From Pseudomonas sp. NCCP-436 (GTDB taxonomy: Bacteria; Pseudomonadota; Gammaproteobacteria; Pseudomonadales; Pseudomonadaceae), in NCBI RefSeq assembly GCF_019656335.1, contig NZ_BPLZ01000012.1, positions 1 to 64,000 of the forward strand: DNA of 64,000 nucleotides, in the 5' to 3' direction. Under the pieces are notes generated by a model, which was not told the origin of the DNA, did no database searches, and saw only the letters and a program-made list of their open reading frames with translations. This document shows positions 11,869 through 22,394 of this stretch, in pieces. Positions within the stretch are counted from its first letter, which is position 1, and each line of letters starts with the position of its first letter. The position numbers and the translations under genes are program-made.

Positions 11869-13167
11869 ATGCAAGACTACGTTACCTGGCTACGCCACGC
11901 TTCGCCCTATATCAACGCCCACCGCGACTGCACCTTTGTGGTCATGCTGCCGGGCGAGGGTGTCGCCCACCCGAACTTCGCCAACATCGTCCATGATCTG
12001 GTGCTGCTGCACAGCCTTGGCGTGCGTCTGGTGCTGGTGCATGGCTCGCGCCCGCAGATCGAGGCGCGTCTGGCTGCGCGCGGCCTGACCCCGCACTTTC
12101 ACCGCGACCTGCGGATCACCGATGCACCGACCCTGGAGTGCGTGATCGATGCGGTCGGCCAACTGCGCATCGCCATCGAGGCGCGCCTGTCGATGGACAT
12201 GGCTGCCTCGCCGATGCAGGGCTCGCGCCTGCGCCTGGCCAGTGGCAACTTCGTCACCGCGCGGCCGATCGGCGTGGTCGACGGCGTCGATTATCACCAC
12301 ACTGGCGAGGTGCGGCGCATCGACCGAAAGGGCATCAACCGCCTGCTCGACGAGCGCAGCATTGTCCTGTTGTCCCCACTTGGCTATTCGCCGACCGGGG
12401 AAATCTTCAACTTGGCCTGCGAGGACGTGGCGACCCGTACCGCCATCGATCTGGGCGCGGACAAGCTGCTGCTGTTCGGCGCCGAGGACGGCCTGCTCGA
12501 CGAGCACGGCAACCTGGTGCGCGAACTGCGCCCGCAGCAGGTGCCGGCGCACTTGGCACGACTGGGCAGCAATTACCAGGGCGAGCTGCTCGATGCTGCC
12601 GCCCAGGCCTGCCGTGGTGGCGTCAAGCGCAGCCACATCGTCAGTTATGCCGCCGACGGAGCGCTGCTCAGTGAGCTGTTCACCCGGACCGGCAACGGCA
12701 CACTGGTGGCGCAGGAGCAGTTCGAGTCGCTGCGCGAGGCGACCATCGAGGATGTCGGCGGGCTGATCGAACTGATCCGACCGCTGGAGGAGCAGGGCAT
12801 TCTGGTGCGGCGCTCGCGGGAGGTGCTGGAGCGGGAGATCGAGCAGTTCAGCATTGTCGAGCGCGAGGGGCTGATTATCGCCTGCGCAGCGCTGTACCCC
12901 ATCGCTGACTCCGACTGCGGCGAGCTGGCCTGTCTGGCGGTGAACCCGGACTACCGTCACGGCGGGCGTGGTGACGAACTGCTGGCACGGATCGAGGCGC
13001 GGGCCCGGGCGCAGGGCATCAAGACCCTGTTCGTGCTCACCACGCGCACCGCTCACTGGTTCCGCGAGCGTGGATTCCAGCCCAGTAGCGTCGAGCGCAT
13101 GCCGGCCGCACGCGCCTCGCTGTACAACTACCAGCGCAATTCCAAGGTCTTCGAGAAAGCGCTCTAG
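11869..13167 (+). CDS. argA: N-acetylglutamate synthase
   Basis: A 432-residue enzyme catalysing acetyl-CoA plus glutamate to N-acetylglutamate, the first step of arginine synthesis. Residues 1 to about 285 form the amino-acid-kinase-like regulatory domain (VLVHGSRPQI, HHTGEVRRID, LLSPLGYSPTGEIFN) that binds arginine for feedback inhibition. Residues about 290-432 form a GNAT acetyltransferase domain with the acetyl-CoA loop NPDYRHGGRGDELLARIEA. Length and domain order match the classical ArgA. A small convergent gene lies 36 bases downstream. Confidence 0.95.
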   Translation: MQDYVTWLRHASPYINAHRDCTFVVMLPGEGVAHPNFANIVHDLVLLHSLGVRLVLVHGSRPQIEARLAARGLTPHFHRDLRITDAPTLECVIDAVGQLRIAIEARLSMDMAASPMQGSRLRLASGNFVTARPIGVVDGVDYHHTGEVRRIDRKGINRLLDERSIVLLSPLGYSPTGEIFNLACEDVATRTAIDLGADKLLLFGAEDGLLDEHGNLVRELRPQQVPAHLARLGSNYQGELLDAAAQACRGGVKRSHIVSYAADGALLSELFTRTGNGTLVAQEQFESLREATIEDVGGLIELIRPLEEQGILVRRSREVLEREIEQFSIVEREGLIIACAALYPIADSDCGELACLAVNPDYRHGGRGDELLARIEARARAQGIKTLFVLTTRTAHWFRERGFQPSSVERMPAARASLYNYQRNSKVFEKAL

Positions 13168-13186
13168 CGCGTTACAGAAAGGGAGC

Positions 13187-13218
13187 CAGCACAGCGCCCG
13201 AGATCAGGCGCTGTGCTG
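13187..13218. terminator. Bidirectional hairpin between argA and the small Rmf-like gene
   Basis: A perfect 12-bp inverted repeat (CAGCACAGCGCC / GGCGCTGTGCTG) with an 8-base loop. The stop codon of the convergent small gene falls in the loop and stem, so the element overlaps coding sequence on the minus strand. No clear T-run. Confidence 0.6.
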
Positions 13219-13449
13219 CTGCAGGCGCATTTGTTCGCGACCGTCATCCCAGCCGGCCTCCCAGGCGGCGGCGGGGATGTCGTCGGCATAGGGCTGGCGG
13301 CTCATGGGCTGGCCCGTGAGACCGGCCATGTAGCCTTGCTGGTAGGCCTTGTTCAGCCTCTCCAGGCTCCACTGCGGCGTGGCATCGGCGGCCATGGATG
13401 GTGCTCGTGCGTCATCGTTGGCTGGCAATGCTAGCTGGGCGAACGGCAA
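13204..13449 (-). CDS. Small Rmf/CrpP-fold protein
   Basis: An 81-codon reading frame whose central part, AYQQGYMAGLTG then PYADDIPAAAWEAGWDDGREQ, matches the pattern A-Y-x2-G-x2-A-G-x2-G, P-Y, W-x2-G-W-x2-G. That pattern is seen in ribosome modulation factor and in CrpP-type proteins. The full frame opens with TTG because a stop lies two codons upstream. An ATG 18 codons in (13395) would give a 63-residue protein closer to the usual size, with no better ribosome binding site. The role (ribosome binding, nucleic-acid binding or other) cannot be decided from sequence. It lies between argA and gshA, where I recall a similar small gene in other pseudomonads. Confidence 0.7.
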   Translation of the reverse strand: MPFAQLALPANDDARAPSMAADATPQWSLERLNKAYQQGYMAGLTGQPMSRQPYADDIPAAAWEAGWDDGREQMRLQQHSA

Positions 13450-13519
13450 AATTCATGGCCGCCCATCCCGGCTTTTGCACCGCTGAGAGGCTTTGTGAAA
13501 CAGTCGATGCTCTATCGAT

Positions 13520-15103
13520 TCACACCGCCACAGCGAGGATGCTGGCTTGATAGGCCGCGACGAAGGCATCGAAGTCGCTGGTCGGCTGGGCCTCCAGCTC
13601 GGCCTGTTCGGCCAGTGATTGGTGTGTCGCCTGCTCGAAGGCTGCCTGATGCTCGGCGTTCAGAGGGTGGGCGCGGAAGTATTCGGCATGCCGTCGGCTT
13701 TGTTGCAGAGCGAACTGGGTAAAGCTCTGGCCCTGGCGCAGTTGCTTGAGTATCTGCGCCGAAGGGGTCAGATCCGGATCGTCAACCTTGGCCTGCTGCA
13801 GTGTCAGGGCCTCGATATGGGCCTGCCCAGCGCAGCTGCGATCAAGCAGTTCGGCGATCGGGCGGATACGTTCGAGCAGCTCGCCGGCCCAGGCCTTCAG
13901 TTCAACCGACTGGCCGTCGCGACGCTGCAGGTGCAGGCCAGGGCGGCGACCTTCGCGAACCACGCTGAGGAAGTTGTCGGTGCAACTGGCGCATTCGCCA
14001 TTCTCCAGCAGTGGGCTGTCCTCCAGCGCACAGTACAGCAGGAAGGCGTCGATGAAGCGGGCCTGGGTCAGGTCGATGCCTAGGGGCAGGAACGGATTGA
14101 TGTCCAGGCAGCGCACTTCCACGTATTGCACGCCGCGGCTCATCAGAGCCTGGATCGGTCGTTCGCCGCTATAGGTGACGCGCTTGGGCCGGATGCTCGA
14201 GTAGTACTCGTTCTCGATCTGCAGGATATTGGTGTTCAGTTGTAGCCATTCGTCGCCGCGTTTGATGCCGGCCGCTACGTAAGGCGGGTAGGGCGTGGCT
14301 ACTGCCTGGCGCAGACTGTCGGTGTAGCTGGCCAGGTTGTTGTAACAGGGAGTCAGGCCGGACTGGGCGCTGCTCTGATAGCCAAGGTCGCTCATGCGCA
14401 GGCTGGTGGCCCAGGGCAGGTACAGGGTATTGGCGTCCAGCTCCTGCAACTGATGCGGGCGTTCGCGCATAAAGCCTTTGTCCAGCGCCGGCGAGGCACC
14501 GAACAGATACATCAGCAGCCAGCTATAGCGGCGGAAATTGCGGATCAGGGCTATGTAGCGTGCCGACTGATAGTCGCGTGCGCTTTGCGTATCGCCTTCG
14601 GCACGTTGCTGCAGTTGCCACAACCCTTCGGGCAGGGAGAAGTTATAGTGGATTCCGGCAATGCACTGCATGGTCTTGCCGTAGCGCAGCGCCAGTCCCT
14701 TGCGGTACACGTACTTGAGGCGGCCTATGTTGGAGCTGCCATAGCGGGCGATGGGGATGGTCTCCTCGTCCGGCAGGGCGCAGGGCATCGACGGGCTCCA
14801 CAGCAGTTCGCCGTCGAGTTTGGCGTAGGTGAAGCGGTGAATGCGTTCCAGTTCGTCGAGGGTGCTGGCCGGATCGTTGGCCGTGCCAGTGATGAACTCC
14901 AGCAGTGACTCGGAATAGTCGGTGGTGATCTGCGCATGGGTCAGCGCCGAGCCCAGTGCTTGCGGGTGCGGCGTCAGCGCCAGTTGGCCGTTGTGATCGA
15001 CGCGCAGGCATTCGCGCTCGATGCCGTGCAGACACTCGCTCAACAGGGACAGGTGGGCCGGCTCGCCGAGCTGCGCCAGGCGGCGTGAGAGAAGGTCGCT
15101 CAA
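13520..15103 (-). CDS. gshA: Glutamate-cysteine ligase
   Basis: A 527-residue enzyme of the proteobacterial GshA type that joins glutamate and cysteine in the first, ATP-dependent step of glutathione synthesis. Diagnostic segments are [10 protein letters not shown] near the N terminus, the ATP/metal region [14 protein letters not shown], and [18 protein letters not shown] in the core. The start codon is TTG, with TAGGA about nine bases upstream; [15 protein letters not shown] matches the usual N terminus of Pseudomonas GshA. Length is typical (about 520-530). It is monocistronic here. Confidence 0.95.
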   Translation of the reverse strand: MSDLLSRRLAQLGEPAHLSLLSECLHGIERECLRVDHNGQLALTPHPQALGSALTHAQITTDYSESLLEFITGTANDPASTLDELERIHRFTYAKLDGELLWSPSMPCALPDEETIPIARYGSSNIGRLKYVYRKGLALRYGKTMQCIAGIHYNFSLPEGLWQLQQRAEGDTQSARDYQSARYIALIRNFRRYSWLLMYLFGASPALDKGFMRERPHQLQELDANTLYLPWATSLRMSDLGYQSSAQSGLTPCYNNLASYTDSLRQAVATPYPPYVAAGIKRGDEWLQLNTNILQIENEYYSSIRPKRVTYSGERPIQALMSRGVQYVEVRCLDINPFLPLGIDLTQARFIDAFLLYCALEDSPLLENGECASCTDNFLSVVREGRRPGLHLQRRDGQSVELKAWAGELLERIRPIAELLDRSCAGQAHIEALTLQQAKVDDPDLTPSAQILKQLRQGQSFTQFALQQSRRHAEYFRAHPLNAEHQAAFEQATHQSLAEQAELEAQPTSDFDAFVAAYQASILAVAV

Positions 15104-15205
15104 GTTGCTATTCCTAACTGGGCAATCACGCCAATATGGGGATCATCGTCACACTCTGCAAGGGGCGTCGATGTCGCCAGCTTAGACAAGCTGTGGCCCT
15201 GCTGG

Positions 15206-15592
15206 TTACACGCAGGCGAAGGTGCCTTGTGCCTTGGCAACCAGCTTGTCACCCTGCAGCACTTCGGCCTCCACCACCTGGGTGCGTCTCCCGGCATGCA
15301 GCACTCGAGCGTGACACAGCACGCTGCCGTCGCTGACCGGGCGAATGTAGTTGATCTTGCACTCCAGCGTCACACTGCTCGGGCTGCCATCGCCCAGACT
15401 GTGGCTGGCTTGGCCCATGGCAGTGTCGATCAGCGAGAAGAGGGCGCCGCCATGCAGCTTGCCGTGCAGGTTGCGCAATTCGTCGGTAAGGGTCAGGCGC
15501 ACGCGCGCCTCGCCGCCGCCAACCTGGAGGATTTCCAGGCCGAGCAGGCGGGAAAAGGCGCTGCTGGCGCCTACGTTGTCAGTTGTGCTCAT
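15206..15592 (-). CDS. PaaI-type hotdog thioesterase
   Basis: A 128-residue single hotdog domain of the PaaI/YdiI family, which hydrolyses acyl- or aryl-CoA thioesters. The family signature is [17 protein letters not shown], with the catalytic Asp in LIDTAMG. The start overlaps the stop codon of tex by ATGA, so it is translationally coupled to that gene. The physiological substrate is unknown. The same tex-thioesterase-gshA order is known to me from P. aeruginosa. Confidence 0.88.
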   Translation of the reverse strand: MSTTDNVGASSAFSRLLGLEILQVGGGEARVRLTLTDELRNLHGKLHGGALFSLIDTAMGQASHSLGDGSPSSVTLECKINYIRPVSDGSVLCHARVLHAGRRTQVVEAEVLQGDKLVAKAQGTFACV

Positions 15593-17895
15593 TTCTTCAA
15601 CTGCCTGGCGTTGGCAAACAGGGCGGCCATGCCGCCAGTGGCTGGTGCGGGTTTGTCCTGGCGTGAGTGGCGTTCGCTGCGCGGCGCGTTGCCACGGCTG
15701 CCGCGGTTGCCTTCGACCTTCTCGCCGGGCGTGTCGCCCATGCGCATGGACAGGCCGATGCGGTTGCGCGGAATGTCCACCTCCATCACCTTGACCTTGA
15801 CCACGTCGCCGGCCTTGACCGCTTCATGCGGATCCTTGATGAATTTTTCCGATAGCGCGCTGATATGCACCAGGCCGTCCTGATGAACGCCGATATCGAC
15901 GAAGGCACCAAAGTTGGTGACGTTGGTGACAACGCCTTCCAGCACCATGCCCGGCTTGAGGTCGGCGAGGGTTTCCACGCCTTCCTGGAATTCGGCGGTC
16001 TTGAACTCCGGGCGCGGGTCACGCCCCGGCTTGTCCAGCTCCTTGAGGATATCTCCGACGGTGATCAGGCCGAACTGTTCATCGGTGAACCTGGCCGGGT
16101 CGAGCTTCTTCAGGAAGCTGGAGTCGCCAATCAGCGAGCGGATATCGCGGCCGGTGTCGGCGGCAATGCGCTGCACCACCGGGTAGGCCTCCGGGTGCAC
16201 TGCCGAGGCGTCGAGCGGGTTGTCGCCGTTCATTACGCGAAGGAAGCCGGCGGCCTGCTCGAAGGTCTTTTCACCCAGACGCGGCACTTTTTTCAGCTCG
16301 GCGCGGGATTTGAACGCGCCGTTGCTGTCGCGGTACTGGACGATATTTTGCGCCAGGGCGCTGTTCAGGCCGGAGATGCGTGCCAGCAGGGCGGCCGAGG
16401 CAGTGTTCACATCCACGCCAACGGCGTTCACGCAGTCTTCTACCACCGCGTCCAGCGAACGGGCCAGTTTCAGCTGCGAGACATCGTGCTGGTACTGGCC
16501 GACACCGATGGATTTCGGGTCGATCTTCACCAGTTCGGCCAGCGGATCCTGCAGGCGGCGGGCGATGCTTACGGCGCCGCGCAGCGACACGTCGAGATCC
16601 GGGAATTCGCGCGCGGCCAGTTCCGAGGCCGAGTAGACTGAGGCGCCGGCCTCGCTGACCATGATCTTGGTCAGTTTCAGGCCCGGAACCTTGCGGATCA
16701 GTTCGCCGGCCAGCTTGTCGGTCTCGCGGCTGGCGGTGCCGTTGCCGATGGCAATCAGGTCGACGCCATGCTTGGCGCAGAGTTTGGCAAGGATCGCCAG
16801 GGTGCCGTCCCAGTCGTTGCGCGGCGCGTGCGGGTAGACGGTGGCGGTTTCCAGCAGCTTGCCGGTGGCGTCGACCACGGCCACCTTGCAGCCGGTGCGC
16901 AGTCCCGGGTCGAGGGCCAGGGTGGCGCGTGGGCCGGCCGGGGCGGCCAGCAGCAGGTCATGCAGGTTGCGGGCAAAGACGCTGATGGCCTCGTCTTCGG
17001 CGCGTTCGCGCAGTTCGCCGAGCAGGTCTGTTTCCAGGTGGTTGTACAGTTTGACCTTCCAGGTCCAGCGCACCACTTCGGCCAGCCACTTGTCGGCGGC
17101 GCGGCCACGGTTCTCCAGGCCGAAGCGCTCGCCGATCATCAGCTCGCAGGGGTGCAGAGTGCCCGGCAGCTCTTCGCCGACCTTCAGGCTGGTACTGAGG
17201 ATGCCCTCGTTGCGCCCACGGAAGATCGCCAGCGCCCGGTGTGACGGCATGCTCTTGAGCGGTTCGTCGTGCTCGAAATAGTCGCTGAACTTGGCCCCTT
17301 CGCTCTCCTTGCCCGGTACCACTCGGGCGCTGAGGATGGCGTTGTCCTTGAGGAAGGTGCGCAGCTTGTCGAGCAGGGTGGCGTCCTCGGCGAAGCGCTC
17401 CATCAGGATGTACTTGGCGCCTTCGAGCACGGTCTTGATGTCGGCGAAGCCCTTCTCGGCATCGATGAAGCGCTCGGCTTGCTGTTCCGGCGTAAGGCTC
17501 GGGTCGTTGAAGAGTGCGTCGGCCAGTTCGCCGAGGCCGGCTTCCAGGGCTATCTGGCCCTTGGTGCGGCGCTTTTGCTTGTAGGGCAAATACAGGTCTT
17601 CGAGGCGTGTCTTGGTGTCGGCCAGGTCGATCTCGCGTTTCAGTTCGGGCGTCAGCTTGCCCTGTTCCTCGATGCTGGCGAGGATCGCCGCACGGCGCTC
17701 GTCCAGCTCGCGCAGATAGCGCAGGCGTTCTTCCAGATGGCGCAGCTGGGTATCGTCGAGGCTGCCGGTGACTTCCTTGCGGTAACGGGCAATGAAGGGC
17801 ACGGTGGAGCCTTCGTCGAGCAGAGCCACGGCGGCGGCGACCTGCTGCGGGCGCACGCCCAGTTCGTTGGCGATGCGGTTGTTGATGCTGTCCAT
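15589..17895 (-). CDS. tex: Transcription accessory protein Tex
   Basis: A 768-residue RNA-binding protein. Order of parts: an N-terminal helical Tex domain ([18 protein letters not shown], then [15 protein letters not shown]); a YqgF/RNase-H-like domain from about residue 320 ([21 protein letters not shown]); helix-hairpin-helix units near 500-560 ([15 protein letters not shown]); and a C-terminal S1 domain ([27 protein letters not shown]) followed by a basic tail. The ATG is used because it gives the canonical Tex N terminus. Tex influences transcription termination and toxin gene expression in other bacteria. Highly conserved length. Confidence 0.95.
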   Translation of the reverse strand: MDSINNRIANELGVRPQQVAAAVALLDEGSTVPFIARYRKEVTGSLDDTQLRHLEERLRYLRELDERRAAILASIEEQGKLTPELKREIDLADTKTRLEDLYLPYKQKRRTKGQIALEAGLGELADALFNDPSLTPEQQAERFIDAEKGFADIKTVLEGAKYILMERFAEDATLLDKLRTFLKDNAILSARVVPGKESEGAKFSDYFEHDEPLKSMPSHRALAIFRGRNEGILSTSLKVGEELPGTLHPCELMIGERFGLENRGRAADKWLAEVVRWTWKVKLYNHLETDLLGELRERAEDEAISVFARNLHDLLLAAPAGPRATLALDPGLRTGCKVAVVDATGKLLETATVYPHAPRNDWDGTLAILAKLCAKHGVDLIAIGNGTASRETDKLAGELIRKVPGLKLTKIMVSEAGASVYSASELAAREFPDLDVSLRGAVSIARRLQDPLAELVKIDPKSIGVGQYQHDVSQLKLARSLDAVVEDCVNAVGVDVNTASAALLARISGLNSALAQNIVQYRDSNGAFKSRAELKKVPRLGEKTFEQAAGFLRVMNGDNPLDASAVHPEAYPVVQRIAADTGRDIRSLIGDSSFLKKLDPARFTDEQFGLITVGDILKELDKPGRDPRPEFKTAEFQEGVETLADLKPGMVLEGVVTNVTNFGAFVDIGVHQDGLVHISALSEKFIKDPHEAVKAGDVVKVKVMEVDIPRNRIGLSMRMGDTPGEKVEGNRGSRGNAPRSERHSRQDKPAPATGGMAALFANARQLKK

Positions 17896-18181
17896 GATAA
17901 AGCTACCCACACTGAGAGGCACTGCGAGATCCTGTGCCGGCATATCCTACCAGCTGCGCTGGCACGGACAGTCTGGCCCGGGTGCGGCAGTGCCCTGTAC
18001 GACAAAGTGGCCGCATGAATGCCGGCCGGACGCGAAAGCGGCGCATTATAAACATCGCATCCGTCGCTGCTGGAAACCGTTCGGGGAAAAATCTGCTAAC
18101 AATGGCCCAAGTGCCGCTTCCGGAGCCTGAGCGATAATGCGGCCACCTGCCGTCGTGCGACGGTCCGTCCAAGGAGAAGCC

Positions 18182-18919
18182 ATGACCCAGTCCAGCACTA
18201 CCGCCGAAGGCGAGAAGATCCTCATCGTCGACGATGATGCCCGTCTGCGTCGCCTGCTCGAGCGTTTCTTCGACGAGCAGGGATACCGCGTGCGCGCGGT
18301 GGAGAACGTCGAACAGATGGATCGCCTGCTGGCGCGAGAGCTGTTCAATCTGGTGGTGCTGGATCTGATGCTGCCCGGCGAAGACGGTCTGTCCGCTTGT
18401 CGGCGCCTGCGCGAGGCGGGAAACCAGGTGCCGATCATCATGCTTACCGCCAAGGGTGACGAAGCCAGCCGTATCCAGGGGTTGGAGCAGGGGGCTGATG
18501 ATTACCTGGCCAAGCCGTTCAATCCACGCGAGCTGCTGGCGCGAATCCGTGCCGTGCTGCGTCGTCAGGCACCGGTGGTGCCGGGGGCGCCGGGCAGTGA
18601 GGACGAGAGCGTCAGCTTCGGCGACTATGTGCTGTCGCTGGCCACCCGCGAATTGAAGAAGGGCGACCAGGTGCACATGCTCACCACCGGCGAGTTCGCC
18701 GTGCTCAAGGCATTGGTCAAGCATGCCCGCGAGCCGCTGACGCGCGACAAGCTGATGAACCTGGCACGCGGTCGCGAGTGGGATGCGCTGGAGCGCTCCA
18801 TCGATGTGCAGATCAGCCGCCTGCGCCGGCTGATCGAGCCGGATCCGTCCAAGCCGCGCTATATCCAGACCGTCTGGGGTGTGGGCTATGTGTTTGTTCC
18901 GGACGGCAGCAAGTCGTAG
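18182..18919 (+). CDS. ompR: OmpR-family response regulator (OmpR/AmgR)
   Basis: A 245-residue regulator with a receiver domain (acidic pocket DDDAR, phosphoacceptor Asp61 in VVLDLMLPG, Lys in LAKPFNP) and a C-terminal winged helix (EFAVLKALVKHAREPLTRDKL to VGYVFVPDG). AAGGAG stands seven bases before the chosen ATG. It pairs with the sensor kinase 93 bases downstream. In P. aeruginosa this pair is called AmgRS and controls the envelope-stress response to aminoglycosides. Here I assign the function by homology and by position next to tex. Confidence 0.93.
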   Translation: MTQSSTTAEGEKILIVDDDARLRRLLERFFDEQGYRVRAVENVEQMDRLLARELFNLVVLDLMLPGEDGLSACRRLREAGNQVPIIMLTAKGDEASRIQGLEQGADDYLAKPFNPRELLARIRAVLRRQAPVVPGAPGSEDESVSFGDYVLSLATRELKKGDQVHMLTTGEFAVLKALVKHAREPLTRDKLMNLARGREWDALERSIDVQISRLRRLIEPDPSKPRYIQTVWGVGYVFVPDGSKS

Positions 18920-19012
18920 CACGCCTGGCGTCTGCTCTGCTCATGTGGCAGGCGCTCTTTCTCTGCCGGGTGATCCTTCGTGCAGAAATTTTCCTGGTGG
19001 CAAACCGAGCCG

Positions 19013-20329
19013 ATGAAAACCCCTTACTGGTTCCCGCAGAGCTTCTTCGCCCGCACCCTATGGCTGGTGCTGATCGTGGTGCTGTTCTCCAAGGCACTGA
19101 CCCTGGTCTATCTGATGATGAATGAGGACGTGCTGCTCGATCGTCAGTACAGCCATGGCGCTGCGCTGACCCTGCGCGCCTATTGGGCGGCCAGCCCCGA
19201 GGATCGCGATCATATCGCCGAGGCCGCCGGCCTCAAGCGCATTGCGCGCGACAAGGTACCGCCGAGTGAACAGCATTGGCCGTACAGCGAGATCTTCGAG
19301 CGGCAGATGCAGACCGAGCTGGGCCCGGATACCGAAATACGGGTGCGGGCCGCCTCGCCGCCGGCGCTCTGGGTACATGCGCCAAGTCTCGGAGAGGACT
19401 GGGTACGGGTGCCGATGTACCCGCACCCGTTGCGTGGCCAGCGGATCTGGAGTGTGCTCGGCTGGTTCCTCGGCATCGGCCTGCTCTCCACCGCCGCGGC
19501 CTGGATCTTCGTGCGTCAGCTCAACGCGCCGCTCAAGCGCCTGGTTTACGCCGCCCGCCAACTGGGCCAGGGACGCAGTGTGCGGCTGCCGGTGAGCGAT
19601 ACGCCGAGTGAGATGACCGAGGTCTACCGTGCCTTCAACCAGATGGCCGAGGATGTCGAACAGGCCGCCCGTGAGCGCGAGCTGATGCTGGCCGGGGTGT
19701 CGCACGACCTGCGTACGCCGCTGACTCGCCTGCGCTTGGCGCTGGAATTCATGGACAACGATTCGGAACTGACCGAGGACATGGTGCGCGATATCGAGGA
19801 CATGGACGCCATCCTTGACCAGTTTCTCGCCTTTATCCGTGACGGCCGCGATGAGCCGGTGGAGGAGGCCGACTTTTGCGAGCTGGTGCGCGAGACACTG
19901 GCACCGTACAACCAGGGCGGTGAGCGCGTGCGCCTTTGTCTGGAGCCTATTCCACCCTTCCCGCTGCGGCGGGTTTCGACCAAGCGCTTGCTGACCAACC
20001 TGGTGGAGAACGCCCTCAATCATGGTGGCGGCGATGCGGTGGAAGTGGTGGCCAGCCTGGCCGGCGACCACAGTGCGCCCTATGTGGTGCTTAGTGTGCT
20101 CGATCGTGGCGCCGGCATCGATCCGAGTGAGCTGGACAGCATCTTCAACCCCTTTATTCGCGGCGACCGAGCGCGGGGCGGACGCGGTACCGGCCTCGGT
20201 CTGGCCATCGTCAAGCGCATCGCCGCGCTGCACGGCGGCAGTGTCGAGCTGCGCAACCGCAGCGGCGGTGGCATTGAAGCGCGGGTTCGTCTGCCGCTGG
20301 GACTGTTGTTGCCGCGTGACGCGGTGTAG
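19013..20329 (+). CDS. envZ: EnvZ/AmgS sensor histidine kinase
   Basis: A 438-residue membrane kinase. It has a first span (LWLVLIVVLFSKALTLVYLMM), a periplasmic sensor loop, a second span (WSVLGWFLGIGLLSTAAAWIF), a HAMP domain, then the dimerisation helix with phosphoacceptor His231 in VSHDLRTPLTRLR. The catalytic domain has N box VENALNH, DRGAGID and GRGTGLGLAI. ATG at this position gives the family N terminus MKTPYWFPQSFFARTLWL; a GTG at 18980 would add eleven residues. It phosphorylates the adjacent OmpR-type regulator and probably senses membrane protein damage. Confidence 0.93.
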   Translation: MKTPYWFPQSFFARTLWLVLIVVLFSKALTLVYLMMNEDVLLDRQYSHGAALTLRAYWAASPEDRDHIAEAAGLKRIARDKVPPSEQHWPYSEIFERQMQTELGPDTEIRVRAASPPALWVHAPSLGEDWVRVPMYPHPLRGQRIWSVLGWFLGIGLLSTAAAWIFVRQLNAPLKRLVYAARQLGQGRSVRLPVSDTPSEMTEVYRAFNQMAEDVEQAARERELMLAGVSHDLRTPLTRLRLALEFMDNDSELTEDMVRDIEDMDAILDQFLAFIRDGRDEPVEEADFCELVRETLAPYNQGGERVRLCLEPIPPFPLRRVSTKRLLTNLVENALNHGGGDAVEVVASLAGDHSAPYVVLSVLDRGAGIDPSELDSIFNPFIRGDRARGGRGTGLGLAIVKRIAALHGGSVELRNRSGGGIEARVRLPLGLLLPRDAV

Positions 20330-20335
20330 TGCGCT

Positions 20336-21241
20336 TTAGCCGCGGCCCTTGGTGCGTGTCTGACCGTGCGTGGCGTGTTTTTCCAAATGATCGACGATGA
20401 TTCCGGCCACGTCCTTGCCGGTGGTGGTCTCGATGCCCTGCAAGCCGGGTGAGGAGTTGACCTCCATTACCAGCGGACCGTGATTGGAGCGCAGGATATC
20501 CACCCCGGCCACGTTCAGGCCCATCACCCGCGCTGCGCGCACCGCAGTCATGCGTTCCTCCGGGGTGATCTTGATCAGGCTGGCGCTTCCGCCGCGGTGC
20601 AGGTTGGAGCGGAACTCGCCCGGCTTGGCCTGGCGCTTCATCGCCGCGATGACCTTGTCACCCACTACGAAGCAGCGGATGTCGGCACCGCCGGCTTCGC
20701 GGATGTATTCCTGCACCATGATGTCCTGTTTGAGGCCGAGGAAGGCTTCGAGCACCGACTCGGCCGCCTTCTGCGTCTCGGCCAGTACCACGCCCATACC
20801 CTGAGTGCCTTCAAGCACCTTGATCACCAGCGGTGCACCTCCGACCATCTGGATGAGGTCCGGAATGTCGTCCGGGCTGTGGGCGAAGCCGGTAACCGGC
20901 AGACCGATACCCTTGCGCGAAAGCAGTTGCAGCGCGCGCAGCTTGTCGCGCGAGCGACTGATGGCCACCGATTCGTTAAGTGGAAACACGCCCATCATCT
21001 CGAACTGGCGTAGCACTGCGCAGCCATAGAAGGTCACCGAGGCGCCGATGCGCGGAATTACCGCGTCAAAGCCCTCCAAAGCCTGGCCACGATAGTGGAT
21101 CTGCGGCTTGTGGCTGGCGATATTCATGTAGGCGCGCAGGGTGTCGATCACCACCATTTCGTGGCCCCGTTGCTGACCGGCCTCCACCAGACGACGGGTG
21201 GAATACAGACGCGGGTTGCGCGACAGCACGGCGATTTTCAT
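20336..21241 (-). CDS. rimK: Ribosomal protein S6 glutamate ligase
   Basis: A 301-residue ATP-grasp ligase that adds glutamate residues to the C terminus of ribosomal protein S6. ATP-grasp features are [42 protein letters not shown] and the metal loop [14 protein letters not shown]. It overlaps the upstream RimB-like protease gene by four bases. In P. fluorescens rimA, rimB and rimK act together in ribosome remodelling; the rimA-type phosphodiesterase gene is not in this window. It converges on envZ with six bases between stops. Confidence 0.93.
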   Translation of the reverse strand: MKIAVLSRNPRLYSTRRLVEAGQQRGHEMVVIDTLRAYMNIASHKPQIHYRGQALEGFDAVIPRIGASVTFYGCAVLRQFEMMGVFPLNESVAISRSRDKLRALQLLSRKGIGLPVTGFAHSPDDIPDLIQMVGGAPLVIKVLEGTQGMGVVLAETQKAAESVLEAFLGLKQDIMVQEYIREAGGADIRCFVVGDKVIAAMKRQAKPGEFRSNLHRGGSASLIKITPEERMTAVRAARVMGLNVAGVDILRSNHGPLVMEVNSSPGLQGIETTTGKDVAGIIVDHLEKHATHGQTRTKGRG

Positions 21242-21708
21242 GGGGCACCTGAAAGTGAGGGAGGCAGAGTGGGCTTGTCCTGGACGTAGCGTAGTGCCGG
21301 GTCGACCAGCAGTCGGCCGGCGATCAGTGCCTGCGAGCCCAGCAGCACGCGGTAGCGCATGGTGCGGCGACAGGCCAGAGTAAATTCAACCGGCCATAGC
21401 CGTTCGCCCAGTGCCAGCTCGGTGCGGATCACGTAGCGGTTCTGCACCTGGCCATTGGAGCTTTTAACGCGCTTGAGCGAGACCAGCGGGGCCTCGCAAC
21501 GATGGCCCCGCTGTACGCGGGTGCCCAGGTAGGCGGTGAAGCGCACCCAGTCCTCACCGTCACGGCGAAACGTCTGAATGTCGCTGGCATGCAGGCTTGA
21601 GGTACGGGCGCCGGTATCGACCTTGGCGCGCAGACCGACGATGCCGAGCGCCGGCAGATTGATCCACTCACGCAGGCCGATCACGCAGAGCTGGTCGAAG
21701 GTGTTCAA
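21238..21708 (-). CDS. rimB: RimB-like retropepsin-type zinc/aspartic protease
   Basis: A 156-residue protein of the retropepsin-like (ATP-dependent zinc protease) family. The aspartic-protease signature is [11 protein letters not shown] within [15 protein letters not shown], and the strand [19 protein letters not shown] forms the second half of the fold. The start is TTG; no ATG or GTG occurs upstream before the in-frame stop, and [16 protein letters not shown] agrees with relatives. Its stop overlaps the rimK start, so the two are co-translated. Inferred role: trimming or controlling RimK-modified S6. Confidence 0.85.
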   Translation of the reverse strand: MNTFDQLCVIGLREWINLPALGIVGLRAKVDTGARTSSLHASDIQTFRRDGEDWVRFTAYLGTRVQRGHRCEAPLVSLKRVKSSNGQVQNRYVIRTELALGERLWPVEFTLACRRTMRYRVLLGSQALIAGRLLVDPALRYVQDKPTLPPSLSGAP

Positions 21709-21825
21709 AACGGTGGTGTTCCCGGGCGCTGGCAGGGCCTATGATTCGGCGCATTCTAGTTGCACCTTGTGACAACTGCATCCGTCGGTAGGGGCCGGCG
21801 GAGGATGAAACCGACAGAGTGTGAG

Positions 21826-22254
21826 ATGAGCGAGAAGGACGAAGGCAGGATTCGCCTGGATAAGTGGCTGTGGGCGGCGCGTTTCTACAAGACCCGTGCA
21901 CTGGCCAAGGCCGCCATCGAGGGTGGCAAGGTGCACCATCGCGGCGAGCGCTGCAAGCCGGGTAAGGAACCGAAGATTGGTGACGAGTACGTACTGCGCA
22001 CTGGCTTTGACGAGCGCACCGTGGTGGTGCTGGGGCTTTCCGACGTTCGCCGGGGAGCGCCTGAAGCGCAGCAGCTTTACCGTGAGACCGAGGAAAGCAT
22101 TGTCCGCCGTGAACAGGCCGCGGCCTTGCGCAAGGCTGGGGCGCTGGGCATACAAACCGACGGCCGGCCGAGCAAGAAGCAACGACGGCAGATCCATCAG
22201 TTCAATGAGCAGCAGGAGGGGGGACTGAGTCATCCCTGGGCAGATGAGTACTGA
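21826..22254 (+). CDS. hslR: Hsp15-like S4-domain ribosome-associated heat shock protein
   Basis: A 142-residue RNA-binding protein of the Hsp15 family. The S4 domain is at the N terminus (RIRLDKWLWAARFYKTRALAKAAIEGGKVHHRGERCKPG), followed by a basic C-terminal extension (RPSKKQRRQIHQF). Hsp15 recycles 50S subunits that carry a stalled nascent chain. ATG at 21826 gives the family N terminus; an ATG at 21805 would add seven residues. It is divergent from rimB-rimK. Confidence 0.92.
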   Translation: MSEKDEGRIRLDKWLWAARFYKTRALAKAAIEGGKVHHRGERCKPGKEPKIGDEYVLRTGFDERTVVVLGLSDVRRGAPEAQQLYRETEESIVRREQAAALRKAGALGIQTDGRPSKKQRRQIHQFNEQQEGGLSHPWADEY

Positions 22255-22394
22255 CAAGTACCTGCTCAAGGTGGTGTGGGGTTGAACAGGCTCGGAATGC
22301 TTATTTGCCGCGGGCAAACTGCTCTTCTTCGCCTGTTTTCCCTTGTTTGAGCTTCACTCGGCGCAGAGTCTGGGGCTGTTTCTGCCCGCCAGCC

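Noticed and set aside
22304..22318. Terminator after the Hsp15 gene
   Set aside because: TTTGCC-GCG-GGCAAA is only a 6-bp stem with no T-run after it; too weak to call.
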